This document shows positions 59,201 through 64,000 of a DNA stretch of 64,000 nt, in pieces. The translations under genes and the position numbers were made by a program. This stretch comes from Bactericera cockerelli (Eukaryota > Arthropoda > Insecta > Hemiptera > Triozidae), in NCBI GenBank assembly GCA_024516035.1, contig CM044958.1:30054355-30118354 (forward strand), written 5' to 3'. Under the pieces are notes generated by a model. It saw only the letters and a program-made list of their open reading frames with translations, searched no databases and was not told the DNA's origin. Each line of letters begins with the position of its first letter. Positions within the stretch are counted from its first letter, which is position 1.

Positions 59201-62200
59201 TTAATGGATTAAACCAGGTTAGGTTAATGCTCAAAGCATTTTTTACCACGTAACCCTCAGAGTCATATTATTATGTGGTTACAAACTCAAATTAATGAGG
59301 AAATATTCATGCACTGGTGGAATTCGAACCAATGGACCTACGCTACCTGGATTACCAGACTAGCGTGTTAATCACTTGACTACCAGTGCACACTTGGATG
59401 AAATCTAATCCTGTTTTATAGTTCGGCCGTTTTTCTTAAAAAAAAAAAAAAAAAAAAAAAAACTATTGAATACCGTTTACTGGTAGTCAAGTGCGCGATA
59501 GTCTGGAAATCCAGGTAGCGTAGAATCCGTTCGAATCCCACCCAGAGCATGCATTTTTTCAGTGCACCTTGGCAATACTAAGGCCTATTTTTCTTTTGGA
59601 TAAAAAAAAATTCAGGTTCGATACTTCCATTTTATTCCAAGGTCAACTTCACCACATTCGTGAAAGAAAAATGCGTTTCGGTACTTTTGAAATAAACAAT
59701 GGACTTAACCTATAAAAGAACTGGAAGCAACAATTTTCTACTTCCATTTTGGTTAACTTTAGAAGAGGAAATTATTCCTCTTCCAAAAGAAAAATGACTT
59801 GCTTCCAGTTTAGTTAATTTTTTTTTTTTTTTTAATGGAAGGGAGGAAAAAATCTTTCAAAGGCACCCAGCAACATCCTAACCTGGGGTGTGGGATTTTC
59901 ACCCACTAAAAACCCACCTTCTCTAAAAGCTAACCGTACTTGGAACCGAAAAATATCATTACTACAACTAGTTCATTTTATTAAAGTGTGATTAACTTTG
60001 GTTGGAAAGAAAAATACGGCTCTACGCGCGTTTCACTTGATTTGGAGCCAACGTAATTTTTTCGGTCTCTACAAGTCTCTACAAGTTCGGTCTTTGCAAG
60101 TCTACACCCATGTCTCACCGAACACACCCGTCAGCACCAGGAGGTACACATTGGCCACCGCGGAGAAGTAGTACAGAGGCGCCACTGTGTCGTCTGCCTG
60201 GAAGGGGAACCACATGATGTAGGGCAGCTGGCGGTCTGGCCTCGCCTTGTGGTAGTAGTACTTGACGAGCTCCACCTCCAGGGGCTCAAGGCCGAAGAAG
60301 AGACGTCGGTAGTAGGACATGAACAAGGCCGAAATTACTGAAATTAGTATGAATCGAACTAGAATAGAATAGAATATGTAAATAATTGTATTTTATCAAT
60401 AATGATTTTACAATGGTTGACAAGTTTACAGAGAAAAATAACTTACACACTGAAATAAAACTTACAGAATTCATACTTATTTCATTGAAGCGATAGCTCT
60501 GTATGAATCGAACTAAATATAATAATAATAACGATCTTTAATGCTTTATCTTTTGCATATACATTTTTGTGTTCCCATGAAGTACTAGTGTACTTTTCGG
60601 GAAAAACTTTATAACAACTTTATTAACATACTAGCGAGTAACACCCACTGCTTCGCTAGCCCATCAGACACACACACACACACCACACACGAACATCACA
60701 CACACAAACGCCGCACACACGAATATCACACACAAAAACACCAAACACACGAACACCTATCACACACACGCACGAATAATAGTTTAAGAGAATAATCTAC
60801 AGGGGGGTCCAACATGCGACAGTATTTTGGGACTCCGTTGTGCCCGCACACTCACCCATGGCGGCCGAGACGTTCAGGATGATCCTCTCCTTCGCCAGAC
60901 AGGCCGCCGCCACCTCCGGGTCTGGGTCGAAGCTCCGCCGCATCTCCAGCACCTGCTTGATGTTGTGCTTCACGAAGTAGTACATTTCAAACGTAAACAG
61001 GGGGGCCAGTAAGTTCTCTAGGAGGCGCTGGAAGATCTCCGTCCCTGAAACCAGTCAGACCAATGTCGGAAGCCAAAAAATGAGTTTCGAATCGACAAAT
61101 GAAGTGCCTTCACAAATTTAACACGTTGGACGCCGGCCCAATTTTATGGGTGCGTACCTGGGTACGACAGGCAAACTCTGTATTGCCAAAATATCGGGAA
61201 AAAATATTTTTTAATTTTTTTTTTCAACCGAGTTGTTCGCTGGTACCACGACAAACGATTCCCCATAAGAAATACACTGAAGCGTGACATCAATAGGGGT
61301 CACATGAACAGAATTACAACATACTCCTGTGATCCTTATAAGGGTCACATGGTACCAGACTTCAAGGCACTGTGACCCTTATGTGGGTCACGCGGCGTCC
61401 AACGTGTTAAACAGACTTTCCTTCGTCTAACCGCTCCTCTTCAATGAGAAAACTGTCAATGGGAAAACTTGGGAATAGCCGCCCTGTGTGTAATATTTTA
61501 GTAAGGGTACTCAGGAACCATTTAGAAGTGGAATTGTCAGATGGAATTCAGTTCGACCTGTTTGAAGGTCGAAATTTGACACCTTGGTTTCTGAATCCTG
61601 GACCACCCTGTATAATATTTGCTTTAGGTTTTATATTTTTAATTTTATTTTTGACTTGTTATACCCACTGGGAATTTTATAACAAACAAAAGCTATAATT
61701 TACTCTACTTTACTTATTAAGTATTGCCACAAGAGCAAGCGGGAAAAAATGCCTGCTAGGCGCTGCTAATATAAACGTGCTCTCTTACAACAGGGTCCAT
61801 AGCAAACATATTCATTGCTTCCTCACCTTGGAAATGAAGATGCGATGAGATAATTAAAATTAAAAACCCCTCCCCCAGTTACGGTGCTTAAAGAGATTAT
61901 TTTAACATTTAAATGAAATTCCACACATCAATACTTCAACAATAATAATAATATCGCCTGATTTATACTGCCCGATTAGACTATTCTTGTTCCAGCAGTA
62001 AGTCTAATATTATTATGTGGTAAAAATCCCAAATGAGAGGATAACTTGTCATGTCCCGGCTGGGTTTCGAACCCGCGACCTCTGGATTCTTTGGATTCAG
62101 AGAGTATCAGTATCAGTATAAACAGAAAAGTGAGAAGTTGTACGATATGTAGATGTACAAGAATATCAGAACATACCTAGACAGTAGTGGACAGCTGTTT

Positions 62201-63783
62201 CGAGCCAATTTGCTCTCATCAGCAGGTAATAGTTCTGAATAACCATGCCATCAACTAACCTCTCTATTTTCATCAGTATAAACAGAAAAGTAAGAAGTTG
62301 GACAACAGAAAGAGAGTGCCACCTTTACTACTGAGCTACCGGGACATCAGGCAATAGTTTTTCTTAAAAATCTGGAGTTATAAATTTTAAACAAGTTTTA
62401 TATTTTTTATATCTATCTATAAGGGGTGGGGTCAATTTTGATACTCAGTCCGCCCGCGCCGTAGAAAATCTGCTTCTCCGGCACTAGTGGCGGGTACACC
62501 AATTACTTGTAAGAACGAAATTGCTTATATTGGGGTTCATCTTATCAATTGTTTATGGGGGGTCGACTCTTTTACATTTTTTGATAACTTCAAACGTTTA
62601 GCTCTCGTACTTTCTTGAACAGGATTCTTAATAATTTGGCTGAGTCCGTCCCAGGAACTCTACGGGCGGAATTAATAGACGTTTTGTAATACCTCTGTGG
62701 AGCTAAGTCACGGATTGCGTACTGTGTAAGATAGGGAAAACCGACGTTTAGAAATGACTTTTGATATACAATGTGTCTATTAATTTCGCCCCACAACTCA
62801 TTCGTTGACTACTACTATACATATTTTTTTAGGGTTTAACGTCGCTTTCAACTGCATAATCATATCCCGACGGAGGTTTTACCTCCCATTAGCGGGGGTA
62901 TATTCAGCCTACTTACCTTTGACGGAAAGATCCGAAGTAAGCAGCTTGTACAAGTTGATCAAATCAGAGATGATAAACCAACACCATAGAACCCAGGGGG
63001 TCAGGTAAAAGATGCGACGGGACAAGGTGGTGGGCGGAACCTAAGAACCAAGGGAAAACGTTTATTATGCCTTGGGGGCGTTGCAAGGAGGAAGAGGAAA
63101 CATGGGGAACCAATAGGAAACGTTTATAATGCCTTGGGGGCGTGGCAAGGAGGAAGAGGAAACATGGGGAACCAATAGGAAACGTTTATGATGCATTGGA
63201 GGCAAAGTGGGGGTGGGGAAAAGATGTAAAGGAAACCTAAAGAAATCGCTATTACCGACGTGTTCTCGGGGATAGCATTTACTTCATGTCGAGTAGCATC
63301 ACTCAGTTCTTGTAGGGTTTCCACCCGAATCAAGAATAGAAAAAATCAACGCTATCCCGAAGAACTTCCAGTAAACGCAATGCACAGCTCGAGAGACTGT
63401 CTGAATTCTGAATCAAACACCTCGGTCGAGGTGTGAAGAACGCCAATACAAAGAAAGAGACAGCCTGGCAGAGTGTAAGGTTACGGAAATTCATGCACTC
63501 TGCATCAAGATGTTGGCTTCATGGTGATTGATGTGATCTTCAAAACGTGAATCGGTTATAATTACCAATAATGGCATTCTGTTTTCTAGCATTCTATCAA
63601 AGAAAAATTCATTTTGAAACTTCAGTTATGAATAAAGGAATTTGAAAATGGTTCATGATCAATCGCGGACTCTATACCTTCTATCCAGCTTACCTCCGGT
63701 AGGAATCCGAATAGCTGATACATCCGAATAATGTTCTCGAAGCAGCGGTATTGGCTGTCGGGGATGGGAGAGTTGGATTCCAT
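56255..63783 (-). CDS. odorant receptor (7tm_6 family) with long cytoplasmic loops
   Basis: Seven exons join in frame: 63783-63694, 63040-62917, 61044-60856, 60337-60119, 58418-58211, 57204-56898 and 56704-56255 (1587 nt, 528 aa), all GT-AG. The start MESNSPIPDSQYRCFENIIR is cytoplasmic, and hydrophobic segments follow: WVLWCWFIISDL, LLAPLFTFEMYYF, ILNVSAAMVISALFMSYY, NVYLLVLTGVFAIHSN, VVAKFPTYIGLTVGLY, LCFQFLYVLSISFVLTL and FVSVLRFCYSVLALM. The C-terminal signature LLILMCQRSIRLMYFGKTLE with the final YS..ALMRQ is diagnostic of insect odorant receptors. These form odour-gated cation channels with Orco in sensory neurons. Typical receptors are 370-450 aa; the extra length lies in loop 2 (exons 5-6, acidic, SETVEDFGATSPE) and loop 3 (basic, TSRRRNTHAPHVRRAEG). 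Exons are GC-rich against AT-rich surroundings. It is not Orco. Confidence 0.88.
57221..57460 (+). repeat. F-family repeat without the G insertion (empty site)
   Basis: 'gtagccagcttgtctacaac ... tttctttataagcaattaaacccatgggaaag' runs straight across the point where G sits in the copies at 24255 and 46508. Lies in the receptor gene's intron 5, close to the exon 6 acceptor. Confidence 0.75.
57660..57985 (-). repeat. F-family repeat, reverse, also an empty site
   Basis: 'atgggtttaatggcttataaagaaaagtcc' is the uninterrupted junction in reverse complement. The copy also has several 'actataaacag' units (57670-57770), the same motif tandemly repeated at 52005. Confidence 0.75.
58676..59190. repeat. 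degenerate repeat with CA-rich microsatellite
   Basis: 'gctagcgggctgcacccgcttcgcc' leads into a CACACC/CACACA run (58789-58925). 'ggtttgtcagaatatggcaac' at about 58726 returns at 59011 with the following ~45 bp, giving a direct repeat on both sides of the microsatellite. It lies in intron 4 of the receptor gene. Confidence 0.65.
59196..59560. repeat. inverted pair of E-family SINEs around a poly(A)
   Basis: 59196-59395 is the reverse of the E family (ending 'gactaccagtgcaca'). 59480-59560 is forward ('actggtagtcaagtgcgcgatagtctgg'). A run of A at 59438-59462 lies between them. Confidence 0.65.
60633..60840. repeat. CA-rich microsatellite plus CAGGGTG-family fragment
   Basis: 'actagcgagtaacacccactgcttcgc' leads into CACACA-rich DNA (60664-60775). 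It is followed by 'aatagtttaagagaataatctacaggggggtccaacatgcgac', which matches the arm of the palindrome near 42200-42235. This fragment ends about 15 bp from the 3' end of receptor exon 3. Confidence 0.7.
61122..61406. mobile_element. piggyBac-like MITE with TTAA duplication
   Basis: CACGTTGGACGCCG at left and CGGCGTCCAACGTG at right are perfect inverted ends, each flanked by TTAA (61118-61121 and 61407-61410), the piggyBac target. The 285-bp interior is noncoding, with repeated 'gtgacccttatgtgggtcac' type motifs. Lies in receptor intron 2. Confidence 0.85.
61480..61620. repeat. solo unit of the 41257 palindrome
   Basis: 'gtaatattttagtaagggtactcaggaaccatttagaag' and 'gacctgtttgaaggtcgaaatttgacacc' correspond to 42655-42775 of the palindrome's right arm (same orientation), with 'ccctgt' signatures at both ends. 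Exactly one ~130-bp unit is present. Confidence 0.75.
62663..62791. mobile_element. 129-bp MITE with 'ggcgraattaatagac' ends
   Basis: GGGCGGAATTAATAGACGTT at left is complemented by 'tgtctattaatttcgcccc' at right. The centre is unique and noncoding. A diverged relative lies at 51246-51368, and a half copy near 16155. Confidence 0.7.
62826..62910 (-). repeat. SINE tail abutting the receptor exon 2 donor
   Basis: 'gggtttaacgtcgctttcaactgcataatcatatcc' and 'ggaggttttacctcccattagcg' form the reversed common SINE tail. It ends within about 25 bp of the 62917 exon border. Confidence 0.65.
63056..63200. repeat. 62-bp tandem repeat, 2.3 copies
   Basis: The unit begins acgtttataatgccttggggg and returns at 63058, 63120 and 63182, a period of 62 bp. 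The third copy is partial. It starts 18 bp from the receptor exon 2 acceptor, inside intron 1. Confidence 0.9.
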
Positions 63784-64000
63784 GGTCTACTGAATTAGAA
63801 TTTCTACAAGAAAACAATAATACATGCACCTAATAAAATTGTTGACCCAGCATTACCTAAACGCAAGCCACGGTAAGTTAGTAATGGTTGCGTAATGTGT
63901 AATGGTTGTCCGAATAGTGGAATTAAACTAATCTCTAACATAAACGTATTATACATGTATTGTGATTCAAAAAAGTAGGTAAATCCTATAAACAGAAATA
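63784..64000. other. 5' flank of the odorant receptor
   Basis: 217 bp upstream of the receptor start, AT-rich. The acceptor-like 'ttctaattcag' (minus strand) just before the ATG leaves open an upstream untranslated exon off the right edge. Confidence 0.4.

Overview
This window is insect nuclear DNA: AT-rich, with intron-containing genes, canonical GT-AG junctions, long introns and dense interspersed repeats. The odorant-receptor gene at the right end restricts it to insects. The many short retroposons with a 'ggtgaggttaatgtgggta' body and the abundant CAGGGTG-ended elements suggest a hemipteran, perhaps planthopper-like. That placement is inference, because no mitochondrial or rRNA marker is present.

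Layout. (1) 1-4463: first two exons of a minus-strand WD40 gene (WDR92/DNAAF10), with the rest off the left edge. (2) 6565-10126: complete six-exon minus-strand FAM50/XAP5 gene. (3) 12355-14099: plus-strand lin-9, divergent from FAM50, intronless and broken by a one-base frameshift inside the DIRP domain. (4) 16808-21671: plus-strand TFB2M, five exons. (5) 23247-26819: minus-strand ECHS1, six exons, convergent with TFB2M. (6) 27704-39091: plus-strand eIF4A3, nine exons, divergent from ECHS1 across an 884-bp shared upstream region. Its introns hold a TIR element, a fold-back Tc1/mariner derivative, and a LINE that is itself split by a second retroposon. (7) 39092-56254: about 17 kb with no host gene I can support, built of LINE remains, a 1.65-kb near-palindrome, pogo-like MITEs and SINEs. 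(8) 56255-63783: minus-strand seven-exon odorant receptor with unusually long cytoplasmic loops.

The genes are not an operon-like unit. WDR92 (axonemal dynein assembly), FAM50 (spliceosome-associated nuclear protein), LIN-9 (DREAM/MuvB cell-cycle repressor complex), TFB2M (mitochondrial transcription initiation), ECHS1 (mitochondrial beta-oxidation) and eIF4A3 (exon junction complex) are housekeeping genes packed as head-to-head and tail-to-tail pairs. The receptor lies alone beyond the repeat-rich block.

The most interesting material is in the repeats. There is a 5S-rRNA-derived SINE with intact target-site duplications. A central body is shared between that SINE and a tRNA-headed SINE. One repeat sits at the same position inside two copies of another repeat, while two further copies show the empty site. 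The giant inverted repeat is punctuated by CAGGGTG ends about every 130 bp. All product names rest on reading the translated sequence by eye, without database searches.
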